From: Pseudomonadota bacterium
GTDB lineage: Bacteria > Pseudomonadota > Gammaproteobacteria > Burkholderiales > Burkholderiaceae_D
Reading direction: 5' to 3'
NCBI GenBank assembly: GCA_023422955.1
Contig: JAFAGG010000056.1
Span: 1-7,231, forward strand
DNA length: 7,231 nt
Below are positions 1 to 5,991 of the stretch, piece after piece. Positions within the stretch are counted from its first letter, which is position 1. Every line of letters starts with the position of its first letter. Under the pieces are notes generated by a model. That model saw only the letters and a list, made by a program, of their open reading frames with translations. It was not told the origin of the DNA and made no database searches. The translations under genes were made by a program, and so were the position numbers.

Positions 1-131
1 CCAACCAGAGAACTGCCATGCTCGATTACTGGACCCATCATTACAACTGGCACCGCCCCCATCAGGGCATAGGACGAGTCGCTCCAATTTCCAGGATTGG
101 TCGAAACAACCTATTGCAACTCCACACTTAA
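1..131 (+). CDS. IS481-type transposase, C-terminal fragment (5' end outside window)
   Basis: An open frame enters at base 3 and ends at a TAA at 129-131, giving 42 residues. It contains the motif HHYNWHRPH followed by a Gly/Pro segment (APISRIG) and ends in NNLLQLHT. In IS481-family transposases this is the usual end of the DDE integrase core: an HYNxxRPH motif shortly after the catalytic Glu, then a short tail ending in (N)LLxLHT. The catalytic residues themselves lie upstream of the window, so I cannot tell whether the gene is intact. IS481 elements normally end soon after the transposase stop in a short terminal inverted repeat. I cannot place that end without the left partner, but it should fall within roughly 132-250. 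An IS3-type integrase core is the main alternative, and the LHT ending argues for IS481. Confidence 0.82.
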   Translation, partial: NQRTAMLDYWTHHYNWHRPHQGIGRVAPISRIGRNNLLQLHT

Positions 132-361
132 AAAATAAGCAGGGGGCGGGAAATGAGTTGCAGCATGGTTAATATTTCTAAGCTGCAAGTGTGTAAGAGA
201 TGTAACTGTGCTGGAACTTTAATGCATTGCCGTTTATCAATAGAGGCCTCGATTAATTGCCGCTTGGAATGTCATTCCGCATGCCGTGCACAATCGAGAG
301 CTACCTGAAGGCGGGGAGTGCCCCATTTTGCTTATGCTTATTTGATATTTCTGGAGATACC
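132..361. other. Intergenic region between transposase fragment and bactofilin gene
   Basis: These 230 bases hold no convincing gene. The first part should contain the right end of the IS481-type element. The rest must hold the bactofilin promoter, but I see no clean -35/-10 pair. The TTGCCG at 227-232 has only weak -10 matches (GATTAA near 251-256). A TTG-initiated extension of the bactofilin frame (257-361) would encode a segment unlike bactofilins and is probably untranslated. I found no tRNA, hairpin terminator or repeat here. Confidence 0.5.
353..356 (+). promoter_or_regulatory. Shine-Dalgarno GGAG deciding the bactofilin start
   Basis: GGAG sits 5 bases before the ATG at 362. No comparable sequence precedes the in-frame TTG at 257, so the ATG at 362 is the preferred start. 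Confidence 0.7.
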
Positions 362-928
362 ATGCTTCGTTCCGAGTCTTTCTTTGGTAAACGCGACAAC
401 AACGCCAACACTTCTAACACGACCTCCACCTCCAATTCGGCTATGTCCAACACTAACACCGTCACCTCCGGCTCCACTTCTTCCTTGTCCTCGTCCCGCG
501 CCAATGCCTCGACCTTGTCCAACGTGCCTTCCAGCGTTGCAGCAGCCGTGGAAACCAAGACGCAGACTGAATCTCCTGCCAAATTGACGGTCGGTCCGAA
601 CATCAAGCTCAAGGGCGTAGAGATCACCGATTGCGACACGCTGGTCGTGGAAGGTTTTGTTGAAGCCACCATGGACTCGCGCCTGATGCAGATCGCCAAG
701 GGCGGTTCCTTCAAGGGCTCTGCCGAGATCGACATTGCCGAAATTCATGGTGAATTCGATGGCACGCTGACAGTGCGCCAGAAGCTGGTCATCCATGAAA
801 GCGGCAAGGTCTCCGGCAAGATCAGCTACGGCAAGCTGGTGATCGAAGAAGGCGGCCAGTTGTCGGGTGAGATCCAGGTCGGAACGGGCGCTGCTCACAA
901 GGGCCTGAGCGTCGCCAAGACGGCATAA
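362..928 (+). CDS. Bactofilin family protein with long Ser/Thr/Asn-rich N-terminal tail
   Basis: This 188-residue protein has two parts. Residues 1-10 include FFGKR, like the short hydrophobic/basic N-terminal motif of many bactofilins. Residues about 12-62 are a low-complexity tail dominated by Ser, Thr and Asn. Residues about 74-175 form the bactofilin (DUF583) domain, seen as regularly spaced short hydrophobic strands separated by Gly turns (VVEGFVEATM, GGSFKGSAEI, IHGEFDGTL, GKVSGKI, LVIEEGGQLSGEI). This pattern is the signature of the right-handed beta-helix. Bactofilins polymerise without nucleotide into filaments at the membrane and scaffold cell-wall or polarity functions. The M23 peptidase often found beside them is absent here. 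The ATG at 362 is chosen because GGAG lies 5 bases upstream; a TTG at 257 would add 35 unrelated residues. The gene is monocistronic, with a hairpin terminator 17 bases after the stop. Confidence 0.9.
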   Translation: MLRSESFFGKRDNNANTSNTTSTSNSAMSNTNTVTSGSTSSLSSSRANASTLSNVPSSVAAAVETKTQTESPAKLTVGPNIKLKGVEITDCDTLVVEGFVEATMDSRLMQIAKGGSFKGSAEIDIAEIHGEFDGTLTVRQKLVIHESGKVSGKISYGKLVIEEGGQLSGEIQVGTGAAHKGLSVAKTA

Positions 929-945
929 GCTTTCGTTCCAATGAA

Positions 946-984
946 AATGGCGCTGCTGATTTGCTCATGCAGCGCCATTCTTTT
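946..984. terminator. Bidirectional intrinsic terminator between bactofilin and esterase genes
   Basis: A perfect 11-bp inverted repeat (AATGGCGCTGC at 946-956, GCAGCGCCATT at 969-979) has a 12-base loop and is followed by CTTTTG on the + strand. On the - strand it is followed by a short TTTTC. It lies between two converging genes and can serve both. Confidence 0.85.
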
Positions 985-1003
985 GTTGTACTGGGCCAGT
1001 TAA

Positions 1004-1681
1004 TCAGGCCAGCACTTTCCTCAGCCACGCGGCCATAGCGGCCACTTCTTCCATGCACAGCGAATGCTGCATGGAATAGGCATTCCATTCGACCTTGTAA
1101 CCCAGTTGGGTCAGCAGATCGTGGCCGCTTTCCGCCAGATCGAACTTGATCACCTGATCGTCCCTGCCGTGCGCCATGAAGATGGACGTGTCCTGGTTCG
1201 CAGGATGACGTTCGTCCGCCACCTTGGAAGCCAGCGGCAGGTAACCCGACAGGCACATCATGCCGGCCAGCTTTTCCGGATAGCGCAGGCCGGTTTGCAA
1301 TGTGATTGCGCAACCTTGCGAGAAACCGGCAAGCACGATCTTGTCGGCGGCAATGCCGCGTTCTCTTTCCTGCGCAATCAGCTTGCCGATCGCCGCTTCC
1401 GATTCGCGCAGCCCGGCTTCATCTTCCTGTTCGCCGCGATCCCAGCTCAGCACGTCGTACCAGGCCGGCATCAGGTAGCCGTCATTGATAGTGACCGGCA
1501 GCTTGGGAGCATGCGGGAAAATGAAGCGGATGGAAGGGCAGCCGGAGAGGTCGAGTTCTTTGACGATGGGCGCGAAGTCCCAGCCATTGGCGCCCAGGCC
1601 ATGCATCCAGATCACGGAAGCAGTGGGTTTGTCGCCGGTTTCGAGTCGGATCGCATCAAGCGGTTTGGTTGTCATGGTCAT
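1004..1681 (-). CDS. Carboxylesterase / phospholipase-type alpha/beta-hydrolase (Abhydrolase_2)
   Basis: This is a cytoplasmic serine esterase of 225 residues, close in size to bacterial EstB-type carboxylesterases and acyl-protein thioesterases (about 215-230). Visible landmarks, in order, are the oxyanion-loop motif MHGLGANG (26-33), the PHAP motif (56-59), the nucleophile elbow GFSQG with Ser121, HGRDDQVI with the acid Asp175, and MQHSLC with His206. The complete Ser-Asp-His triad suggests an active enzyme on short-chain esters or thioesters. The natural substrate cannot be read from sequence. There is no signal peptide. The start is uncertain between ATG 1681 and the in-frame ATG at 1675, since neither has a clear Shine-Dalgarno sequence. 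The gene lies downstream of mog on the same strand, but an intrinsic terminator separates them, ending only about 15 bases before this start codon. It converges with the bactofilin gene. Confidence 0.92.
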   Translation of the reverse strand: MTMTTKPLDAIRLETGDKPTASVIWMHGLGANGWDFAPIVKELDLSGCPSIRFIFPHAPKLPVTINDGYLMPAWYDVLSWDRGEQEDEAGLRESEAAIGKLIAQERERGIAADKIVLAGFSQGCAITLQTGLRYPEKLAGMMCLSGYLPLASKVADERHPANQDTSIFMAHGRDDQVIKFDLAESGHDLLTQLGYKVEWNAYSMQHSLCMEEVAAMAAWLRKVLA

Positions 1682-1695
1682 GTCGGAGCGAGTTG

Positions 1696-1717
1696 AAAAA
1701 TGCCCGCTAGGGCGGGC
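1696..1717 (-). terminator. Intrinsic terminator after mog, immediately before the esterase gene
   Basis: Read on the - strand, GCCCGC and GCGGGC (6-bp stem, 4-base loop) are followed by A and TTTTT (1700-1696). It ends the darP-mog transcript. Because the esterase start codon is at 1681, the same hairpin could attenuate any transcript that reads into that gene. Confidence 0.75.
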
Positions 1718-1733
1718 GCAGTTTTTATTGCGG

Positions 1734-1776
1734 TTTATTTATTTATTTATTTGGTTGATTTGTTTATTTATTATTT
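1734..1776. repeat. TTTA tetranucleotide repeat tract
   Basis: Four perfect TTTA units plus TTT occupy 1734-1752. After a 10-base break, a second imperfect run (TTTATTTATTATTT) occupies 1763-1776 and reaches over the mog stop codon at 1771-1773. The tract is strikingly AT-rich against its GC-rich neighbours. It lies between mog and the esterase gene, upstream of the latter in transcription direction. Confidence 0.8.
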
Positions 1777-2373
1777 CTGCCTGATCGCGGATTTTGGCCG
1801 GAAAGCCTTGCACACCGTTTCATTGGTTTCTATGTACGGTCCGCCGATCAGGTCGATGCAGTAGGGCACGGCGGCGAAAATGCCCGATACGATGGACTGG
1901 CCGTTTTCGTCTTTCAAGCCTTCCAGCGTTTCCTTGATCGACTTGGGCTGGCCCGGCAAATTCATGATCAGCGCCGCATGATCAGCGGTTTCACGGATCA
2001 CCGCGACCTGGCGCGACAGAATGGCGGTCGGCACGAAGCGCAGGCTGATCTGCCGCATCTGTTCGCCGAAGCCCGGCATTTCCTTGCTGCCTACTGCCAG
2101 CGTCGCTTCCGGTGTTACATCGCGTCTTGCCGGACCGGTGCCGCCGGTGGTCAGCACCAGGTGGCAGCGCTTTTCATCCACCAGTTCTTTCAGCGCCTGC
2201 TCGATTTTTTCCTGCTCATCGGGAATCAGGCGGGTCTCCAGTTTCCATGGCGTGGTCAGCGCTGAGGCGAACCAATCGCGCAGCGCGGGTATGCCCTGGT
2301 CTTCGTAGGCACCGCTGGAGGCGCGGTCGGAAACGGAAACCAGGCCGATCAGCAATTCATCGGGATTGTTCAT
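1771..2373 (-). CDS. mog: Molybdopterin adenylyltransferase
   Basis: Mog activates molybdopterin by adenylylation (MPT + ATP to MPT-AMP) before molybdate insertion, in the cytoplasm. The 200-residue protein matches the E. coli Mog pattern nearly end to end: IGLVSVSDRASSG (9-21), LETRLIPDE (45-53), LTTGGTGPARRDVTPEA (74-90), MPGFGEQMR, SRQVAVIR, NLPGQPKSIKE and a C-terminal AFRPKSA. Asp52 and Asp85 fall at the places of the two catalytic Asp residues known in E. coli Mog (49 and 82), with a constant offset of 3. The start at 2373 is chosen because GAGGA lies 5 bases upstream and because it gives the family length. Upstream extension to 2508 only reads the darP gene in the wrong frame. It overlaps the end of darP by 17 bp, implying one transcript and coupled translation. 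Confidence 0.96.
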   Translation of the reverse strand: MNNPDELLIGLVSVSDRASSGAYEDQGIPALRDWFASALTTPWKLETRLIPDEQEKIEQALKELVDEKRCHLVLTTGGTGPARRDVTPEATLAVGSKEMPGFGEQMRQISLRFVPTAILSRQVAVIRETADHAALIMNLPGQPKSIKETLEGLKDENGQSIVSGIFAAVPYCIDLIGGPYIETNETVCKAFRPKSAIRQK

Positions 2374-2965
2374 CGTGGTCCTCGCTGTAGTCGTTGTCAT
2401 CGTCAGACGTATCTGCCTGCGTTTTTTCTTCCTGCAGGTGTTTGAGTACCTGAAAGATTTCGCGATATGCCTTGGGCGGCTTGTTCTCTGCCTGTTCCTT
2501 GCGGGCATTGCGTATCAGCGTGCGCAAATGCTGGCCGTCCAGTTCGGGGTGCTGCTGCAGTAATTCGGTCAAGACCTTGTCGTCCGCCAGCAATTTTTCG
2601 CGCTTTTTTTCCAGCGCATGCAAGGCGGCGGTATCCGATTTGGACAGGCCGCGCCAGCTGTCGAGGGTTTTCTGTATGGCCTCGATTTCTTCCTCTTCCA
2701 GCGTGCGCATCTTTTTGCCGACGTACTGCAACTGGCGGCGGCGGCCTTCATGGTCCTTGATGCGCTGGCATTCAAGAATCACATCGCGCACGTCTTCCGG
2801 CATGGGAACGCGCATGACACGATCTTTCGGTTCAGCAACCAGTGCCTCGCCCAGTTTTTGCAAGGCAGTCATGTCGCGCTTGCGTTGCGATTTGGAAGGA
2901 CGATCGTATTGCTGTTCGAATTCCGAAGACTGAAAGCCTACGGCGCCGCGATTGGGATTTGGCAT
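2357..2965 (-). CDS. darP: Ribosome biogenesis factor DarP (YjgA, DUF615)
   Basis: DarP/YjgA binds immature large ribosomal subunits and helps late 50S assembly. The 202-residue product carries the family core: SKSQRKRDMTALQKLGEAL (24-42), a helix around QRIKDHEGRRRQLQYVGKKM (67-86), then LRTLIRNARKEQAENKPPKAYREIFQVLK (148-175), which is the best-conserved part of YjgA. E. coli YjgA is 183 residues. The extra length here is an N-terminal lead and a very acidic tail after residue 180 (Asp/Glu/Ser-rich). The start ATG at 2965 gives a sensible N-terminus (MPNPNRG). The longer open frame reaching 3604 runs antisense through pmbA and is not real. No good Shine-Dalgarno sequence is visible. It is divergent from pmbA, a pairing also known in enterobacteria, and its end overlaps mog. 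Confidence 0.95.
   Translation of the reverse strand: MPNPNRGAVGFQSSEFEQQYDRPSKSQRKRDMTALQKLGEALVAEPKDRVMRVPMPEDVRDVILECQRIKDHEGRRRQLQYVGKKMRTLEEEEIEAIQKTLDSWRGLSKSDTAALHALEKKREKLLADDKVLTELLQQHPELDGQHLRTLIRNARKEQAENKPPKAYREIFQVLKHLQEEKTQADTSDDDNDYSEDHDEQSR
2379..2383 (-). promoter_or_regulatory. Shine-Dalgarno GAGGA of mog, inside darP
   Basis: On the - strand GAGGA stands 5 bases before the mog ATG and lies within the last codons of darP. It fixes the mog start and supports termination-reinitiation coupling. Confidence 0.7.
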
Positions 2966-2978
2966 GATTAAGGATGCA

Positions 2979-3009
2979 TTGAAGGTGATAGTCAAACGAC
3001 TGCTATCAT
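2979..3009 (+). promoter_or_regulatory. Candidate sigma-70 promoter for pmbA
   Basis: TTGAAG (2979-2984) and TATCAT (3004-3009), 19 bases apart, with TG one base before the -10 (extended -10 form). Transcription would begin near 3016, giving a leader of about 27 bases to the ATG at 3044. That makes the TTG at 3017 an unlikely start. The reverse strand of the same segment reads TATGAT (3010-3005) and may contribute to darP, though without a good -35. Confidence 0.5.
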
Positions 3010-3043
3010 AACTGTTTTGAACGAATTCATAAAAACCATCCCC

Positions 3044-4408
3044 ATGAGCCAATCCGTTTTCACTCACACTCAAGAACAACTTCAGCAGCTCGCCCAGGAT
3101 GTATTGCGTTTTGCAAGGCAAAAAGGCGCTGCCGGTGCTGCAGTCGAGATCAATGAAGGCAATGGTCTTGCCGTCACGGTACGCAAGGGGGGCGTGGAAA
3201 CCATAGAGCAGAACAAGGACAAGGGCATAGGCGTCACCGTTTATCTCGGCGAAGGCCGCGCCGTCCGCCGCGGCAGCGCGAGCACGTCGGATTTTTCCAG
3301 CAAGGCGATCGAGGATACGGTAGACGCTGCCTACAACATTGCCCGCTTCACCGCCGAAGACGATTGCGCCGGTTTGCCTGAACCTGAGTTGCTGGAAATG
3401 CAGCCGCGGGATTTGCAGCTCTGCTATCCCTGGCTGATTACTGCGGAAGAGGCGGTCGATATTGCCAAGCGTGCCGAAGCGGCCGCTTTTGCGGTGGACA
3501 AGCGCATCACGAACAGCGATGGCGCCAGCGTCTATGCGCAGCAATCGCATTTCGTCGCCGCCAATACGCATGGCTTCATGGGAGGATATCCGTATTCCCG
3601 CCATACCATCTCGGCTTCGCCGATTGCGGGCAAGGGCGCCAACATGCAGCGCGACGACTGGTACTCATCGATGCGCGACTACTCCCGGCTCACAGAGCCG
3701 GAAGCCATCGGCCGTTATGCCGCCGAGCGTGCGCTGGCGCGCCTGAATGCGCTGAAGCTCAGCACCCGGAAATGCCCGGTATTGTTCGAGGCGCCGCTGG
3801 CAGCGGGACTGCTTGGTTCCTTTGTGCAGGCGGTGTCCGGCGGCGCACTGTATCGCAAATCGACCTTCCTGCTGGACTCTCTTGGCAAGCAGGCGCTGGC
3901 GCCGCATGTGCAAATCGCCGAAGATCCGCACGTGATCGGTGCTGTCGGATCATCGCCCTTTGACGAAGAAGGCGTCAGAACGCAGCGTCGCGATGTCGTG
4001 AAGGATGGCGTGGTGCAGGGCTATTTTCTCTCCACCTATTCCGCGCGCAAGCTCGGCATGCAGACCACCGGCAACGCGGGCGGCTCGCACAATCTTTCCC
4101 TGACCTCTGTGCTGACGCGACCCGATGACGATTTCAGGCAAATGCTGAAAAAGCTCGGCACCGGACTGCTGGTGACCGAGCTGATGGGGCAGGGCGTGAA
4201 CTACGTGACCGGCGACTATTCGCGCGGCGCATCCGGTTTCTGGGTAGAGAATGGCGAAATTCTTTATCCGGTAGAAGAAATCACCATCGCTGGCAATCTG
4301 CGCGACATGCTGCAGCAGATCGTGGCGGTAGGCGCAGATACTTTGATCCGGGGCAATAAGCAGACGGGGTCATTGTTAATTGAACAAATGACGATTGCCG
4401 GCAATTGA
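3044..4408 (+). CDS. pmbA: TldE/PmbA family protein (metalloprotease partner subunit)
   Basis: PmbA (TldE) pairs with TldD to form a cytoplasmic protease that acts on unfolded or short peptides. In E. coli the pair matures microcin B17 and degrades CcdA antitoxin. The 454-residue product aligns along the whole E. coli PmbA pattern (450): RFTAEDDCAGLPEPELL (101-117), VDKRITNSDGAS (151-162), LYRKSTFLLDSLGKQ (269-283), SSPFDEEGVRT (303-313), TYSARKLGM (331-339), then GTGLLVTELMGQGVNYVTGDYSRGASGFWVENGEI (372-406) and ITIAGNLRDM (413-422). As expected for TldE, no HExxxH zinc motif is seen; that belongs to TldD, which is not in the window. The ATG at 3044 is preferred over TTG 3017, which sits almost on the predicted transcription start. 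Neither start has a clear Shine-Dalgarno sequence. No convincing intrinsic terminator follows. Confidence 0.96.
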   Translation: MSQSVFTHTQEQLQQLAQDVLRFARQKGAAGAAVEINEGNGLAVTVRKGGVETIEQNKDKGIGVTVYLGEGRAVRRGSASTSDFSSKAIEDTVDAAYNIARFTAEDDCAGLPEPELLEMQPRDLQLCYPWLITAEEAVDIAKRAEAAAFAVDKRITNSDGASVYAQQSHFVAANTHGFMGGYPYSRHTISASPIAGKGANMQRDDWYSSMRDYSRLTEPEAIGRYAAERALARLNALKLSTRKCPVLFEAPLAAGLLGSFVQAVSGGALYRKSTFLLDSLGKQALAPHVQIAEDPHVIGAVGSSPFDEEGVRTQRRDVVKDGVVQGYFLSTYSARKLGMQTTGNAGGSHNLSLTSVLTRPDDDFRQMLKKLGTGLLVTELMGQGVNYVTGDYSRGASGFWVENGEILYPVEEITIAGNLRDMLQQIVAVGADTLIRGNKQTGSLLIEQMTIAGN

Positions 4409-4703
4409 TCATGTCGCTTTTTTAACTATTGAATGTGCAGCAAAACTTGCTTGCCCGGGTTTTAAGGCATGCGCTATGATTGCCCGTGCCTGCATAGGTA
4501 GTAAGACCGAGAGTCCCTGCACATTTAATGGTCATGCAATGCTTTCCATTGCTTTATCTGTGCCTGGAATCCATAACAAGAAGTATTCAACGTATTGAAA
4601 ACGTGAAGAAAAGGTTTCGGATTTTCCATAACCTTGTTCCTATCCGTGCTGGCCCGATAACAAATTACAGTACGGCATTATCCGTATCATTTCAGGAGAA
4701 AAA
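4409..4703 (+). other. 295-bp intergenic/leader region before the first TRAP receptor gene
   Basis: No convincing gene. A 67-codon frame overlapping the pmbA end (4395-4598) shows no family features. Contents seen: a T6 run at 4418-4423 without a proper preceding hairpin; a promoter-like pair at 4451-4480; a small hairpin GCAATG/CATTGC (4536-4552) followed by TTTAT; and a dyad TTCAA-n4-TTGAA at 4586-4599. If the promoter is real, the first receptor mRNA has a leader of roughly 215 bases. Confidence 0.4.
4451..4480 (+). promoter_or_regulatory. Candidate sigma-70 promoter upstream of first TRAP receptor gene
   Basis: TTGCCC (4451-4456; 4 of 6 consensus bases) and TATGAT (4475-4480; 5 of 6), 18 bases apart. 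A weaker alternative nearer the gene is TTGTTC (4634-4639) with GATAAC (4656-4661), 16 bases apart. Which of them is used cannot be decided from sequence. Confidence 0.35.
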
Positions 4704-5783
4704 ATGAAACGCCGTTCCTTTATCACTACCGCAGCCGTAGGCGCTGCAGCGGGTGCAGTTGCCGCTCCAGCCATTGCCCAATCTCTGCCGACGATCAACT
4801 GGCGTCTTGCTTCCAGCTTTCCCAAATCCCTGGACACGATTTACGGCGCAGCCGAAGTCTTTTCCAAGCGCGTTGCACAACTGACGGATGGCAAGCTCAA
4901 TATCCGCGTGTTCGCCGGCGGTGAAATCGTTCCTGCGCTGCAGGTCGTGGACGCCGTGCAGAACGGCACGGTTGAAATGGGACATACCGCTTCCTACTAT
5001 TTCTACGGCAAGGATCCGACCTTCGCCTTCGACGGCGCCGTACCCTTCGGCCTGACTGCGCGTCAGCAGCAGGCCTGGTACGACCAGGGCGGCGGCCGCG
5101 AATTGCTGCGCGAGTTCTATCGCGACTACGGCATCATCAACTTCATGGGCGGCGCGACCGGCACGCAGATGGGCGGCTGGTTCCGTAAAGAGATCAAGTC
5201 GGTGAAGGATCTGCAAGGCCTGAAGATGCGTGTCAGTGCCTTTGCAGGCGCCGTGCTGACCCGCCTGGGCGTCGTGCCGCAGCAGATCGCCGGCGGCGAC
5301 ATCTATCCCTCGCTGGAAAAAGGCACCATCGACGCTGCCGAATGGATCGGTCCCTACGACGATGAAAAGCTGGGCTTCAACAAGGTCGCGCCGTTCTACT
5401 ATGCGCCGGGTTGGTGGGAGCCTAACCTGCAGATGTCCTTCTACCTGAACATCAAGGAATGGGAAAAACTGCCCAAGCTTTATCAGTACGCAATCGAAGC
5501 GGCATCGTACGAATCCCACGTGGTCACGCAGGCGAAATATGACGCACAGAACCCGGCGGCGCTGGCGCGTCTGATCAAGAATGGCGCGAAGCTGCGCTTC
5601 TTCTCGAAAGACGTGATGGAAGCTTGCTACAAGGAAGCGATGGCAACCATGGATGAAGAAGCATCGAAGAACGCCAAGTTCAAGAAGATCTACGATCCGT
5701 ACCGTCGTTTCCTGCGCGAGCAGAACCAGTGGTTCTCGGTCGCGGAAGCGCCGATGCAGAACTTCATGATCACCCGCAAGTAA
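4704..5783 (+). CDS. dctP: TRAP transporter solute-binding protein, TakP-like (copy 1)
   Basis: Periplasmic receptor of a TRAP (DctPQM) carrier, which imports organic acids using a sodium gradient. The 359-residue protein starts with a twin-arginine signal (KRRSFI, residues 2-7, an Ala/Gly-rich stretch, and an AIA cleavage site near residue 25), so it is exported folded. The mature part closely resembles Rhodobacter TakP, a 2-oxo acid receptor: NWRLASSFPKSLDT (32-45), TGTQMGGWFRKEI (152-164), LKMR with the family's carboxylate-binding Arg176, VPQQIAGGDIYPSLEKGTIDAAEW (191-214) and YYAPGWWE (232-239). Gln155, Arg176, Glu213/Trp214 and Glu239 are candidate ligand and sodium-site residues by analogy with TakP. 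AGGAG lies 5 bases before the ATG. No dctQM genes are adjacent, and a terminator follows. Pyruvate-type 2-oxo acids are the inferred ligands; other carboxylates are possible. Confidence 0.94.
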   Translation: MKRRSFITTAAVGAAAGAVAAPAIAQSLPTINWRLASSFPKSLDTIYGAAEVFSKRVAQLTDGKLNIRVFAGGEIVPALQVVDAVQNGTVEMGHTASYYFYGKDPTFAFDGAVPFGLTARQQQAWYDQGGGRELLREFYRDYGIINFMGGATGTQMGGWFRKEIKSVKDLQGLKMRVSAFAGAVLTRLGVVPQQIAGGDIYPSLEKGTIDAAEWIGPYDDEKLGFNKVAPFYYAPGWWEPNLQMSFYLNIKEWEKLPKLYQYAIEAASYESHVVTQAKYDAQNPAALARLIKNGAKLRFFSKDVMEACYKEAMATMDEEASKNAKFKKIYDPYRRFLREQNQWFSVAEAPMQNFMITRK

Positions 5784-5799
5784 GTCATGTGAAGTCCAG

Positions 5800-5836
5800 G
5801 AAGCCCGCTCGCGCAAGCTTGCGGGCTTCTTTTATT
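5800..5836 (+). terminator. Intrinsic terminator after first TRAP receptor gene
   Basis: A 9-bp perfect stem, GAAGCCCGC (5800-5808) with GCGGGCTTC (5821-5829), is followed by TTTTATT. It lies 16 bases after the TAA and indicates that the two receptor genes are mainly separate transcripts. Confidence 0.88.
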
Positions 5837-5897
5837 CAGCCGCCCTGTGGCGCGGTTTGAAAGATTCTTTTGTGTCGCGGTCATCGAAAGAGGCCGC

Positions 5898-5931
5898 GAT
5901 TTGCAATTCAAGTCGTGATTTGAAATTCAAG
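5898..5931 (+). repeat. Two 15-bp direct repeats upstream of second TRAP receptor gene
   Basis: GATTTGCAATTCAAG (5898-5912) and GATTTGAAATTCAAG (5917-5931) differ at one base and repeat with a 19-bp period. A further GATTTGC begins at 5931. They lie 61-94 bases before the start codon, between the preceding terminator and the gene, so a regulator binding site is possible. No clean promoter hexamers were found around them. Confidence 0.6.
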
Positions 5932-5991
5932 ATTTGCGAGCATCGCTCTCGCGCATAGACGCGAAGGTCTCGTATCTGCCAGGAGAAAGAA

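Noticed and set aside
257..361. TTG-initiated extension adding 35 residues to the bactofilin
   Set aside because: No ribosome site precedes the TTG and the added residues do not look like a bactofilin N-terminus. GGAG fits the ATG at 362.
2374..2508. Longer mog frame starting at 2508
   Set aside because: The additional 45 residues are an out-of-frame reading of darP and exceed the Mog family length. The ATG at 2373 has a good ribosome site.
2966..3604. Longer darP frame reaching antisense through pmbA
   Set aside because: It overlaps a clearly real gene on the other strand and lacks any YjgA similarity upstream of residue MPNPNRG.
4394..4423. Palindrome ATTGCCGGCAAT plus T6 run as a pmbA terminator
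   Set aside because: The palindrome has no loop and lies 12 bases from the T-run, so it does not form a standard intrinsic terminator.
4395..4598. 67-codon frame at the end of pmbA
   Set aside because: It overlaps the pmbA stop, has no ribosome site and no recognisable features; probably chance.
4692..5816. 374-codon frame antisense to the first receptor gene (and 6043-6807 antisense to the second)
   Set aside because: Both mirror the codon pattern of real TRAP receptor genes. Long antisense frames are common in GC-rich coding DNA, and the products show no family features.
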